Assembly: GCA_947459425.1 (NCBI GenBank)
Contig: CANHDJ010000040.1
Coordinates: forward strand, 1-34,168
Length of the DNA stretch: 34,168 nt
Origin: Ignavibacteria bacterium
Lineage (GTDB): Bacteria > Bacteroidota > Ignavibacteria > Kapaibacteriales > UBA4661
Direction of reading: 5' to 3'
Position 1 is the first letter of the stretch. Each line of letters starts with the position of its first letter. Positions 24,978 to 34,035 of the stretch are shown here, one piece after another. The notes under the pieces are model-generated. The model was given only the letters and a program-made list of their open reading frames with translations. It searched no databases and was not told the origin of the DNA. The position numbers and the translations under genes are program-made.

Positions 24978-25880
24978 ATGTCTATGGAACTCCGTATTGA
25001 CAATTTGACTAAAACGTATCCCAATGGAACGCAAGCACTCAAGGGTGTTTCCCTAACCTTGGGACAAGGAATGTTCGGTCTTTTGGGACCGAACGGTGCA
25101 GGAAAATCCTCGCTTATGCGTACACTTGCTACGCTCCAAGAAGCCGATAGTGGCTCGGCAACACTCACGACAGACGACGGCGAAATCAATGTTCTCACGG
25201 ATAAAGATGCCGTCCGCAGAACGCTTGGATATTTGCCGCAGGAGTTTGGTGTCTATCCGAAAGTGCCTGCTGAAGAGATGCTCACACACTTTGCGTCGCT
25301 CAAAGGACTCAGCAATGCCAAAGAGCGCAAAGAAACCGTTGAGTATTTGCTCAACATGACCAATCTTTGGGATGCCAGAAAGAAGAATTTGGGCGGGTTT
25401 TCGGGTGGTATGCGCCAGCGATTCGGCATAGCCGTTGCGCTTTTGGGTAATCCAAAATTGATTATCGTGGACGAACCAACAGCAGGACTTGACCCCGCAG
25501 AGCGCAACCGTTTTCACAATGTTTTGGCGGAGGTTGGCGAGAAAAGTATCGTTATTCTTTCCACGCACATTGTCGAGGATGTGAGCGAACTTTGTAGCAA
25601 CATGGCGATTATCAACAAGGGCGAAATTTTACTGCAAGGCGATCCGCAATTTGCGATGGAATCACTCCGTGGCTCCATTTGGAAAAAGACTATCGACAAA
25701 CACGCACTGGCAGAGCATCAAGCAAAATTTCATGTGATTTCTAACCGCCTCGTTCTTGGCAAAACGCTTATCCACGTGCTTTCTGATGCGCAGCCCGAAG
25801 AAGGCTTTACCAGCGTTGAGCCGGATTTGGAAGATGTCTATTTCTCCACCATCAATGCCAGCCAAGAAACGGCTGCATAA
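24978..25880 (+). CDS. ABC transporter ATP-binding protein
   Basis: A protein of 300 residues, the ATPase of an ABC-2 type transporter. Walker A is GPNGAGKS (37-44), the signature is GGFSGGMRQRFG, Walker B is LIIVDEPTAGLD, and the switch histidine is in STHIVED. An accessory C-terminal part of about 80 residues follows the ATPase core, as in CcmA/NatA-like proteins. A second ATG lies two codons in. The permease/M1 fusion gene starts 20 nt after the stop, so the two form an operon and should form one transporter complex. Confidence 0.95.
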   Translation: MSMELRIDNLTKTYPNGTQALKGVSLTLGQGMFGLLGPNGAGKSSLMRTLATLQEADSGSATLTTDDGEINVLTDKDAVRRTLGYLPQEFGVYPKVPAEEMLTHFASLKGLSNAKERKETVEYLLNMTNLWDARKKNLGGFSGGMRQRFGIAVALLGNPKLIIVDEPTAGLDPAERNRFHNVLAEVGEKSIVILSTHIVEDVSELCSNMAIINKGEILLQGDPQFAMESLRGSIWKKTIDKHALAEHQAKFHVISNRLVLGKTLIHVLSDAQPEEGFTSVEPDLEDVYFSTINASQETAA

Positions 25881-25900
25881 GAACGAAAGGAGAAATCGTT

Positions 25901-28900
25901 ATGTTCGCAGAATTTTTTCGCTACGAAATCCGCTATAACCTTGCCCGACCCGTTACGTGGGTCTATTTTGGGATGATGGTTTTTTTTGGTGCAATGATTA
26001 CCTCCTTTGCCGGAGGTGGCTTTGCTGATATTAACGTCTCAATAGGCGGCATGAATAGCGGCGGGATTGTGTATGTGAATGCCGCCACGCCGATTGCCTT
26101 TGCCACGATTTTGGTTACGTCTATTTTTGGTTTGAGCATTGTTTCTTCGCTCTTTTCCACATCAGTGCAACGCGATTTCGAGAACAATACGCACTCACTC
26201 TTTTACACTTCGCCGATTAGCAAAACAGGCTATTTGGGCGGGCGATTTGCGGCGGTCGTGCTGATAGTGCTGGTAATAATGTCGGGATGTTCGCTGGGTC
26301 TGATGCTACCTACGTTTATCCCGAATTTCCTCAAGCCGGAAAAGGTTGGTCCTTTTAACCTCGCGTTCTACCTGCATCCACTTTTTCTCTTTACTTTACC
26401 GAATATTCTATTTGCGGGCGGCTTGTTTTTTATGGTGAGTTCGCTGACGCGAAAAGCTAATGCGGCAAATTACTTAGCAACGTTTCTGCTTTTGGGATAT
26501 TTGCTGGCAAGCAATCTTGTCCGCGACCTTGAAAACGAGACGGTTGCTGCGTTGCTTGATCCATTTGGCTTGATTACATACGGCATTGCCACGCGCTATT
26601 GGACAGCGGTGGAGCGCAATACCACGCTCTTACAGCTTGCGGGAACGGTGCTGGCAAATAGAGCGATTTGGCTGGCTGCGGGCGTTGCCTTTGCAGCATT
26701 TGCCTACAATCGCTTCAAATTTCAACACGTCGTGCCAGAGAAACATAAAAAGGCGGAATCGGATGCCATGCCCGAAGGCAGCACTTTTACGTTAGCGCTT
26801 CCATCTGCTACACGCGATTTTTCCTCTGCCTCAATTTGGCGCGTCTTTGCGACGTTTGTGAAGGTGTATGTGCGCGGAATTGTGCGCGAAAAATCGTTTT
26901 TAGGCATTATTCTCGGTATGACGGTGTTTCTCATTATTCTCCTGCGCAATGTCGGTTCGATTTACGGCACCGAGACTTATCCCGTAACTTACAACGTACT
27001 TGAAATCTTGATTGGTAGCTTGTCGCTGTATCTGCTCTACATCATCACGTACTACGCGGGAGACTTGGTGTTCCATGAGCGAGAAATGAAGGTGGACGCT
27101 ATCACCGATACGCTTCCTGTGCCGACGTGGGTGCTGTTTGTGGCGAAACTAGCGGCGTTGGCGCTGGTGATAGCGATGTTCTGCGCGGCGCTGATTCCGA
27201 TTGGCATGATAACGCAAGTTTCCAACGGCTACACGAACTTTGAAGTGGGCTTGTACGTGAAGGAAATTTTCGGTTTGCGTTATCTTGAATTTGTGATGAT
27301 TGCTGCTTTGGCGCTCTTTGTGCATACGGTCGCCAACAACAAATATGTGGGCTATATCGTTATCGGTATTTACTATATGGCAATGAGTTTCGGTTCGCGC
27401 TTGGGCATCGAGCATAATTTGTGGAAATACGGCTCCGACCCCGGAATTACCTACTCCGATATGAACGAGTACGGGCATTTTCTCGCGCCATTTTTCTGGT
27501 ACAAACTCTACTGGGGCGCTTGTGCCTTGATTTTGACAGCAACCACGTATCTGCTCTGGGTGCGGGGTACGGAAAGCGATTGGACAACAAGACTCAGTTT
27601 GCTCAAAAGCCGCTTCACAAGCCGTACGGGGGCGTTTATTGGTGCAAGTGCGCTTGTTTTCGGCAGTACAGGTGGATGGATTTTTTACAACAACAACATC
27701 CTCAACACTTACCGAACCGAGAAGGAAACAACGCTCTTGCAGGTGGATTACGAGAAAAATTTCAAAAAATATGAGCGCCTCGTACAGCCCAAAATCACGG
27801 ATGTTCGCGTCGAAGCAGATATTTTTCCCGAAGAGCGCAACATGATTATTCGCGGGCGGTACATCCTCGAAAACAAGTCTCAATCAGCGATTCAGGAGAT
27901 TCACGTCAATACGCCGAATGAGTACAAATCGCGCGAAATGACGCTGGCGTTCTCTCGCCCCGCAACGGTTAAACTTGCCGATAAACGGCTTGGTTACTAC
28001 ATTTACACGCTTGCCGCGCCCTTGCAGCCCAAAGATACCTTGACGCTGAATTTCGTTTCCAGCGTGCAATCACACGGCTTTTCGGAAAGTGAGTCCGGTA
28101 GTGAAAATGTCCGCATTGCCAAGAACGGTACATTTGTTAGCAACGACAACTACTTACCGTCCTTGGGCTATGAGCCTGCGGGAGAAATGACCGACAAAGA
28201 CGAGCGCAAGAAATACGGTTTGCCGCCTCGTCCAGAAGGGCTTCCGCCTGTAAGCGATGAATTCTATCGTCGGCGTAATCTTTTCAACCGTGATGCCGAT
28301 TGGGTGAGTTTTGAAGCGACTCTCAGTACCAGCCCTGATCAAATCGCCATTGCGCCGGGATATTTACAAAAAACATGGGAGCAAAACGGTCGTAAATACT
28401 TCCGCTACACCATGGATTCTAAAATGGCAAACTTTTTTGCGCTGATTTCCGGGCGTTATGAAATCAAGCGCGATGTGTGGTTTGATTCTTTACAAAATCG
28501 CCCCGTCAATATAGAGGTGTTTTACCACAAAGCTCATGAATACAACGTTTTGACGATGATTGACGCAACAAAAAAGTCGCTCGCCTACTACACGAAAAAC
28601 TTCGGACCATACCAGCACAAACAACTCCGTATCATCGAATTTCCACGCTTTGCGTCCTTTGCGCAGTCGTTCCCGAACACGGTTCCGTACTCCGAAAGCA
28701 TCGGTTTTATCGCACGGGTGAAGGATGAGGAGGAAGATATTAACTATCCATTCTACGTTACGGCACATGAAGTGGCGCACCAGTGGTGGGGACACCAAGT
28801 AATCGGTGGTTTCGTGGAGGGTTCGCAGGTCATGTCGGAGACGATGGCGCAGTATTCGGCACTGATGGTGATGGAAAAAGAATACGGCAAAGAAAAAATG

Positions 28901-29560
28901 CGGCGCTTTTTGAAGTACGAATTGGACGATTACCTGTCGGGACGCGGCTTTGCGACGCAGGAGCGCCCGCTTGCAAAAATTGCCCTTGGCGACCAGCATA
29001 TTCACTACAACAAAGGCTCACTCGTGATGTATTCGCTGAGGGATTACATCGGCGAAGACCGCTTAAATGCTGCTCTCAAAGGCTATGTCGAAAAAGTACG
29101 TTTTCAAGAATCACCGTTTACAACGTGTGAGGAGTTTGTCGCTGCGCTGCGCCCTGCTGTGCCAGATTCGCTGCAATACCTCATCACCGACCTTTTTGAG
29201 ACGATTACGCTTTACAACAATCGCGCTCTGAAGGCAGTAGCCAAGCCGGAAGCAAACGGGATGTATGCTCTCAAACTCACGCTGGATTGCCAAAAAGTTC
29301 GTGCCGACAGCGTTGGGAATGAGAAAGATGCTTTGCTCAATGATTGGGTGGATATTGGTGTTTTTGGAAAAACCAAAGGCGCGAGCGGCAAAGAGCGCGA
29401 CACGTTATTGCTTATGGAGCGTCATCAAATCAAGCGTGGTGAGCAGACCTTAACACTGCTGGTGCGCGGCGAACCTAAGAAAGCCGACATTGACCCGCAA
29501 AGCAAACTTCTCGACCGCAAGCCATCGGATAATTTGAAGGATGTGGAAATTCAGAGGTGA
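25901..29560 (+). CDS. ABC-2 permease fused to an M1-family aminopeptidase domain
   Basis: A protein of 1219 residues. Residues 1-270 hold six or so membrane helices of an ABC-2 permease; a second set spans about 325-600, ending with SRTGAFIGASALVFGSTGG. A beta-rich extracytoplasmic region follows from about 640. The peptidase domain has the zinc motif H956-E-V-A-H960 with the third ligand in QVMSETMAQY (E980, 19 residues after H960 rather than the usual 18). The GAMEN exopeptidase motif is replaced by ASFAQSFPNTVPYSES. A strong GAAAGGAG site precedes the ATG. The fusion is a known arrangement in Bacteroidota. The role is probably export linked to peptide processing at the membrane; the substrate is unknown. 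Confidence 0.93.
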   Translation: MFAEFFRYEIRYNLARPVTWVYFGMMVFFGAMITSFAGGGFADINVSIGGMNSGGIVYVNAATPIAFATILVTSIFGLSIVSSLFSTSVQRDFENNTHSLFYTSPISKTGYLGGRFAAVVLIVLVIMSGCSLGLMLPTFIPNFLKPEKVGPFNLAFYLHPLFLFTLPNILFAGGLFFMVSSLTRKANAANYLATFLLLGYLLASNLVRDLENETVAALLDPFGLITYGIATRYWTAVERNTTLLQLAGTVLANRAIWLAAGVAFAAFAYNRFKFQHVVPEKHKKAESDAMPEGSTFTLALPSATRDFSSASIWRVFATFVKVYVRGIVREKSFLGIILGMTVFLIILLRNVGSIYGTETYPVTYNVLEILIGSLSLYLLYIITYYAGDLVFHEREMKVDAITDTLPVPTWVLFVAKLAALALVIAMFCAALIPIGMITQVSNGYTNFEVGLYVKEIFGLRYLEFVMIAALALFVHTVANNKYVGYIVIGIYYMAMSFGSRLGIEHNLWKYGSDPGITYSDMNEYGHFLAPFFWYKLYWGACALILTATTYLLWVRGTESDWTTRLSLLKSRFTSRTGAFIGASALVFGSTGGWIFYNNNILNTYRTEKETTLLQVDYEKNFKKYERLVQPKITDVRVEADIFPEERNMIIRGRYILENKSQSAIQEIHVNTPNEYKSREMTLAFSRPATVKLADKRLGYYIYTLAAPLQPKDTLTLNFVSSVQSHGFSESESGSENVRIAKNGTFVSNDNYLPSLGYEPAGEMTDKDERKKYGLPPRPEGLPPVSDEFYRRRNLFNRDADWVSFEATLSTSPDQIAIAPGYLQKTWEQNGRKYFRYTMDSKMANFFALISGRYEIKRDVWFDSLQNRPVNIEVFYHKAHEYNVLTMIDATKKSLAYYTKNFGPYQHKQLRIIEFPRFASFAQSFPNTVPYSESIGFIARVKDEEEDINYPFYVTAHEVAHQWWGHQVIGGFVEGSQVMSETMAQYSALMVMEKEYGKEKMRRFLKYELDDYLSGRGFATQERPLAKIALGDQHIHYNKGSLVMYSLRDYIGEDRLNAALKGYVEKVRFQESPFTTCEEFVAALRPAVPDSLQYLITDLFETITLYNNRALKAVAKPEANGMYALKLTLDCQKVRADSVGNEKDALLNDWVDIGVFGKTKGASGKERDTLLLMERHQIKRGEQTLTLLVRGEPKKADIDPQSKLLDRKPSDNLKDVEIQR

Positions 29561-29590
29561 TTCGTTTTTGAGGATGTTGATTTTTTCAGT

Positions 29591-29783
29591 CTATCGAAAT
29601 CTCAGCGAAATATCCAATACCGAAGCCAAGTGCGTAAGCATTCCGACGGAGATAATGCCCACTCTGGCTTCGGTAAATTGGGAAATGTTTTTCCAATAGG
29701 ATTCACAGCCTGAAGCCTCAATTTTTGCGAGCCCTGTCAGAATGTTATCGCCTCTCGAATTTTTCCGGCGTACCATTATCTAA
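29591..29783 (-). pseudogene. nadC: 3' fragment of nadC (quinolinate phosphoribosyltransferase)
   Basis: About 65 codons match the C-terminal end of NadC in two frames: LDNGTPEKF (from 29783), then after a frameshift near 29745 LTGLAKIEASG, ISQFTEARVGIISVGMLTH and the terminal LDISLRFR. Intact NadC normally reads LDNMTPE, EASGG, TGVDFISVGALT and LDLSMRFR. Nothing of the first 200 or so residues is present. The fragment lies between the stop codons of the M1 fusion gene and the sugar amidotransferase gene, so it is a relic of a deletion. Confidence 0.7.
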
Positions 29784-29814
29784 TGGGCGTTTCGGGTGGA
29801 GCATCTCGCTACAT

Positions 29815-31023
29815 TTAACGCTGAGTACTTTCGCGCCATCGCCGAATCTGGTATTCGGCTTCTTCGCGTTGCATTTTGCCATCCCGCGACCATGCCTCGA
29901 AATCAGGAAGTTTTTTTCCATCCGTAATTTTTGTAGGATCATGGTGATAGGGTGACACTTGGTGCTGCATGGCAACTTCCATAAATTCCGCTTCAGTCAG
30001 ACCAACGAAATCCAAGAACAAATCAAGGCTAGGCGGGCGTTTGCCCTCGTACTGGTCAATAATGTCAAGCGCGTGGTATCTGTCCATACGGTCATTCCGA
30101 ATATCAATCGAAGTCAGGTGTGTGGGGCGCGTGTAGCCACGTTTGATGTATTTGATGTAATCCCGAACCCCTTGCATATAACATTCAATTTTTTCGTAGT
30201 TATATTCCGGCGGTACATTCTCTACTTCATCGCCTTGCCAGCCGAGTTCGTCGCTGATAATTTTCGATTGCCGCTTCACATCCCAAGGAATGTATGAACC
30301 CAAGCATACGGAGCGGTACTGCAACTGGCGTAATTGCTTGAGCGGCGGGTAGGAAAAGGGCATTAAATCGCGCTTATCCACTTTGCCTTCCAGCCGCACG
30401 TACATATCATCGGCATTGATACCCAGATTCACAAAGCGGTTAAATCGTTTTTCATCAACCTCTTCGGGTTGGTCGTAGCTGTAATAATTGGTGTATTCAG
30501 CCGATGGCTCACCCCAGAAAATAAGCGGAACATTATAGCGCAATGCGACCCACATTGGGTAAGAAAAAATACCTGTATGGCAGTGCCAACAGAAATCGCC
30601 TTTTTCCAAGAAGGCTTGCAGCATCAGTTTTTGCACGACTTTCCAGTTTGGCGTAAATTGATGAACATCTACGCCGAGTTTGCGCTGCACACGTTTAGCG
30701 TTTTCGTTGATATTGGGGCGATAAAATCCGTGATCAAAGCGCACCACAAGTGGCTTCAAGCCATATTCTTTCACGAGATAATGCAGTGTCCACGTGCTGT
30801 CTTTGCCGAAACTGCACGGTACTATGCAGTCGTAGTCGTATTTACCGCGATATTGCTCCACAAGTGCGTCGAGATCGCGTTTTCTCTCGTCCCAGTTAAT
30901 TTGTGCTTGCTTAATATCTTGCCCTTGGCAGATATTGCAGACACCTTCTTCATTGAACGTGATAGTTTCGTGCGTTTCCGGTAACGTACATTTTGTGCAG
31001 CGTTTGAGGGTTTGGTCAATCAT
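29815..31023 (-). CDS. N-acetyl sugar amidotransferase (WbpG/PseA-like)
   Basis: A protein of 402 residues. The N-terminal cysteine motif (RCTKCTLPET, then CNICQG) is followed by a PP-loop ATPase site, PCSFGKDSTWTLHYL. The pattern matches the WbpG/PseA family that turns an acetamido group of a surface sugar into an acetamidino group, using ammonia from a HisH-like glutaminase. The CWHCHTG stretch is also typical. Neither a glutaminase nor a HisF-like partner is in the window. The genes that follow on the same strand (Nudix-like, HAD, methyltransferase) may share a surface-sugar role, but that is inference. Confidence 0.9.
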   Translation of the reverse strand: MIDQTLKRCTKCTLPETHETITFNEEGVCNICQGQDIKQAQINWDERKRDLDALVEQYRGKYDYDCIVPCSFGKDSTWTLHYLVKEYGLKPLVVRFDHGFYRPNINENAKRVQRKLGVDVHQFTPNWKVVQKLMLQAFLEKGDFCWHCHTGIFSYPMWVALRYNVPLIFWGEPSAEYTNYYSYDQPEEVDEKRFNRFVNLGINADDMYVRLEGKVDKRDLMPFSYPPLKQLRQLQYRSVCLGSYIPWDVKRQSKIISDELGWQGDEVENVPPEYNYEKIECYMQGVRDYIKYIKRGYTRPTHLTSIDIRNDRMDRYHALDIIDQYEGKRPPSLDLFLDFVGLTEAEFMEVAMQHQVSPYHHDPTKITDGKKLPDFEAWSRDGKMQREEAEYQIRRWRESTQR

Positions 31024-31095
31024 GATTCAGATTAAAAGTAGAGAAAATAAGAGCGTTGAGAGCTTGAATGTATTATTCCCGTTTCCTCTCAAGGT

Positions 31096-31893
31096 TTAGA
31101 CCACTGCCGATGCCGCAACGCGGATAAATGCTTCGGCTAATACTTTAGAAGTAGGAACAATATCCGAGAGATGATTCTGAAGAAAGCGCGGAATATCGGG
31201 CAACGAAACACACTTCAATTCCGTGTATTCGTCATTTCCTCGAAATTGTGCCGCCAAAGCAGCTTGGGGCACAGTCAAATTCAAGCGTACACAAATATCA
31301 TAAATGTTTGCCTGTTTATCAAAAATAAGCGCAAAGGGAATTGTTTGTTTGATGCTATCGTCAGCATTTAAGCCAGTCTCCTGCTCGAATTCTTCTAGAA
31401 GCTGGTGAAGATAATCAATCGCACTATTATCGTTCAATTCGGCGGTATTGCGGGAAATGCTTCCCGATGGCATGAGTTCCCAATAATTCGGATAGGTTGC
31501 AACCGTGCTGCTACGCCGAGCAAAGACTAATGCCGGGTTAGGGGAGGCGGCGCTATTTTCAGATCCCACTTCACAGACCATAATCCCGCTTACCCCTAGA
31601 GGGCGCACTATATCTCGCATTGCAGGTATAGCGCGAGAAGCCAGAAACATTTGGTATGTTCCCCACGAAGCAGAAATCCTCAAAACTCCTTCAGAATCAC
31701 TCTTCCAATCTTGCAAAAGCAAAATTTCACCGTTAAATAGTCCGGGATTACGCTCTAATGCTCGCTCCCACTCTTGTTCCATTGCGGCTTGCAGGGATGA
31801 ACTAAGAGCGATAGAAGCGACAGATCTAATACGAATATCCGTCGCAAGGAATATCTCGCAGCTATTGTCCAGCTGACTATTGCTCATTTCCAT
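31096..31893 (-). CDS. Nudix-like protein with a degenerate Nudix box
   Basis: A protein of 265 residues. The region VFARRSSTVATYPNYWELMPSG is Nudix-like and LLEEFEQETGL stands where the REUxEExGU part of the Nudix box is expected, after a longer insertion than usual. The Arg and one metal-binding Glu of the box are replaced (E and Q), so hydrolase activity is doubtful. The N-terminal ALERNPGLFNG stretch recalls the NUDT22-like branch, known to act on UDP-sugars. The first ATG (31893) and one two codons later are both possible. A HAD phosphatase gene ends 32 nt upstream. Family placement is moderate. Confidence 0.6.
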   Translation of the reverse strand: MEMSNSQLDNSCEIFLATDIRIRSVASIALSSSLQAAMEQEWERALERNPGLFNGEILLLQDWKSDSEGVLRISASWGTYQMFLASRAIPAMRDIVRPLGVSGIMVCEVGSENSAASPNPALVFARRSSTVATYPNYWELMPSGSISRNTAELNDNSAIDYLHQLLEEFEQETGLNADDSIKQTIPFALIFDKQANIYDICVRLNLTVPQAALAAQFRGNDEYTELKCVSLPDIPRFLQNHLSDIVPTSKVLAEAFIRVAASAVV

Positions 31894-31925
31894 AACGCTT
31901 GTTCAAGGTGTAGCGCGTGATTCAA

Positions 31926-32600
31926 TTATGCAAGATTGCCGAGAAGCGGGATAAGTTCTTGCAAGTTCGTGATAGTATGCTTTGCTCCGGCTTCGCGCAA
32001 CTTTTCCGGCGTATAGTGCTGGGCAAGCGCTATTGTATGCAAACCCGCCGCCGATGCAGCCTTTACGCCACTAGGAGAGTCTTCAACTGCGAAAATCTTT
32101 GTTTGCGGTGAACTGTTTGCTATGTTCACTTTTTCTATCGCCAAGCGATAAATTTCGGGATTTGGCTTGGAGTGCTGTACTTCATTCCCAAAAACAAATG
32201 CCGCAAAATAGCTCTCCCACTGCATTCGCTGGAGGAAACTTTTTGCCAATGGCTCTGGTGCTGAGGTTACGAGCGCTAACACGGCATTTTGCTTCGTGAA
32301 ATACTCCAGCACTTCCACAGCGGAGGGCATTGCCGGAATCAGTGTTTTATAGCCATCGGCGAGCTTTTCTTCATACATTCGGTAAAGCTCCTCTTCGCTG
32401 GGAGCAAGTCCATAGCGCTGCTTCAGGATACCAACGATTTCTCGCAATGACGGACCATTTAAGCTATCAAATTCCGCTTTGGTAGCCTCAAGCGAGAACT
32501 CAGCAAGGAAATTAGCGTAGATTTGGTACATTGCCGACAGGTTATCGGCAAGCGTACCATCAAGGTCGAAAAAAATATATGATGTTGTCATCGAAGCCAT
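31926..32600 (-). CDS. HAD-family phosphatase (phosphoglycolate/beta-phosphoglucomutase type)
   Basis: A protein of 224 residues with all four HAD motifs: FFDLDGTLADN near the start, LVTSAPEP, SKPNPEIY and AVEDSPSG. The helical cap between motifs I and II places it in subfamily I (phosphoglycolate phosphatase or beta-phosphoglucomutase-like). Two starts are possible: the ATG at 32600 with GGAG 4 nt before it, or the ATG at 32591 with the same GGAG 13 nt away. The long upstream extension of the frame (to 32786) is not protein-like. The exact substrate cannot be told. Confidence 0.88.
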   Translation of the reverse strand: MASMTTSYIFFDLDGTLADNLSAMYQIYANFLAEFSLEATKAEFDSLNGPSLREIVGILKQRYGLAPSEEELYRMYEEKLADGYKTLIPAMPSAVEVLEYFTKQNAVLALVTSAPEPLAKSFLQRMQWESYFAAFVFGNEVQHSKPNPEIYRLAIEKVNIANSSPQTKIFAVEDSPSGVKAASAAGLHTIALAQHYTPEKLREAGAKHTITNLQELIPLLGNLA

Positions 32601-32709
32601 TGCGCTCCAAAGTGGCTGGCGGTATTGGAAAAAAGCAACGCACAGGCGGCAAATGCTGACTCTGTGCGTTGCGGTTGAGTATCGGATCGCGCTTCTCGCT
32701 CGCCGAATC

Positions 32710-33531
32710 TTATTTCTGGAAAATCCACAAACGATTCTGACCAAAGGTACCGAATTGATTTTCATATTTTTCCGGCAGCGAAACACACAGTTCCGTTGCA
32801 GCCTTCACAACAGGATGATCATAGTCCACAACGCCATTATTCAACATCGGGGTAATGACATACAGAAGAATATCGTGCAGTGTGCCAAAATCATCAATGC
32901 GGACAAGTTTCGTTGATTTCTCAGCATGAGCGATAAATGCCGGCTCATCAATGAAAAGGTTAAATTCCATCACCGGACGTGGTGGCAAGCCTACTGCTAC
33001 ACGCAAATCATTTTGACGAGCATGAGTCTGAACACTATTTTCCAGAATCATGATGTAGCCGCCTTTGTTGGTCTTAGCAACCATTTGGTCGAACGACTTA
33101 AGCTGCATTTCGAGCGGGTTAAGATTGATAACGCAACGGTCGGTGAAAATCACATCATATCCTGCGGCAAGATTGGTGTTCGAGACCAAGTCCAATGCAT
33201 CGCCAACAAAGAACGAAACATCTTTGTATTTCGGATTATTTTTTTGAATAATTTTGGCATTGTCAATCATCGCCGGAACATAATCAATTCCAGTGAAATG
33301 GCATTCTGGAAGGAATGTACTCATGGCGAAAGAGTTGTAACCATTGCCGCAACCAATATCCAGCACGGATAAATTTTTTCGGCTTGCCCATAATTCTGTT
33401 TTTTTAATAGCACGCTGCAAAACGTCGACTTCCAACTGTTTAATGGTTGGGGTTTTGGTTGTTGCACGGAGATCTGTTCCGAATTCAGATGCCCAGTTTT
33501 CCCAGTGGTTTCTAATTTCCGGTAAAGTCAT
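32710..33531 (-). CDS. Class I SAM-dependent methyltransferase
   Basis: A protein of 273 residues. The SAM site is clear: VLDIGCGNGYNSFAM, then the acidic loop FTGIDYVPAMI and FFVGDALDL. The rest (YDVIFTDRCVINL, GGYIMILENSVQ) fits a small-molecule or sugar methyltransferase. The ATG at 33531 is chosen because it starts the domain (MTLPEIRNHWENWASEFG); the frame opens upstream to 33813, but that part is unlike protein. It is separated from the HAD gene by about 110 nt on the same strand. Confidence 0.88.
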   Translation of the reverse strand: MTLPEIRNHWENWASEFGTDLRATTKTPTIKQLEVDVLQRAIKKTELWASRKNLSVLDIGCGNGYNSFAMSTFLPECHFTGIDYVPAMIDNAKIIQKNNPKYKDVSFFVGDALDLVSNTNLAAGYDVIFTDRCVINLNPLEMQLKSFDQMVAKTNKGGYIMILENSVQTHARQNDLRVAVGLPPRPVMEFNLFIDEPAFIAHAEKSTKLVRIDDFGTLHDILLYVITPMLNNGVVDYDHPVVKAATELCVSLPEKYENQFGTFGQNRLWIFQK

Positions 33532-33918
33532 TGTAAGAAAGAATATGGTAAATGAATACTGATTTAGCCAGTATAGACGTGGTAAATCCGTTTTATTGTA
33601 ATGAATTTTATTGTCTAGTGGTGTAAAAATCTTGGATACATTGTTTCGGAAGAAAACAAAAACACATAGAGGCTCCGACGACAAGTTCAGATCTTCAGCC
33701 TGATCTTGTCGGAGGCAAATCGTCCACTTATTTTTTGAGTGTTCGTAAGCGCTTTTATCCACCCTGCACCCTCGTAGGACAGAAACCAGTTCTTGCGTAG
33801 ATTGCGCTGCCACATCCGTATCAACAACACATTGTTGCGAATGTATAGCAACGCTGAAAGCAGCCTACGTCCAGATATGGCAACATCTCTAGCGTTATCA
33901 CTACGTGAACACCGCATA
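33532..33918. other. Intergenic stretch with a stem-loop, no gene seen
   Basis: Frames here (for example 33687-33917 on the minus strand, about 76 codons) show no family resemblance. The only structure seen is the stem-loop at 33673-33714. The sequence upstream of the methyltransferase contains no convincing promoter box. Confidence 0.5.
33650..33716 (-). terminator. Stem-loop with T-rich tail, possible terminator
   Basis: CTTGTCGGAG at 33705-33714 pairs with CTCCGAC-GACAAG at 33673-33685, with a 3-nt bulge. On the minus strand the stem is followed by GTTTTTGTTTTC. No gene with a firm call ends just before it, so what it would terminate is unclear. Confidence 0.4.
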
Positions 33919-34035
33919 ATGGAACACTTTTACCTCATAAATGATATTGCCAAGGGCAATGACGTTGCGCTCCGGGAAATCTATGACGTGTATAAAAATA
34001 TCGTGTTCAATACTGCTCTTAGGAACGAGAAATAA
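33919..34035 (+). pseudogene. 5' fragment of an ECF sigma factor
   Basis: Thirty-eight codons reading MEHFYLINDIAKGNDVALRE, then IYDVYKNIVFNTALRN and a stop. This matches region 2 at the start of ECF sigma-70 factors (a GDE-x-ALxxLYDxY-like block followed by the LVYxxALR helix). Region 2.2 onward and region 4 are missing, and no continuation is seen in the other frames before the end of the window. There is no strong ribosome binding site. Could be a relic or chance similarity, though the match runs over more than 25 residues. Confidence 0.5.

Noticed and set aside
33687-33917. Minus-strand frame of 76 codons
   Set aside because: No recognisable domain, no ribosome binding site, and its end lies inside the stem-loop.
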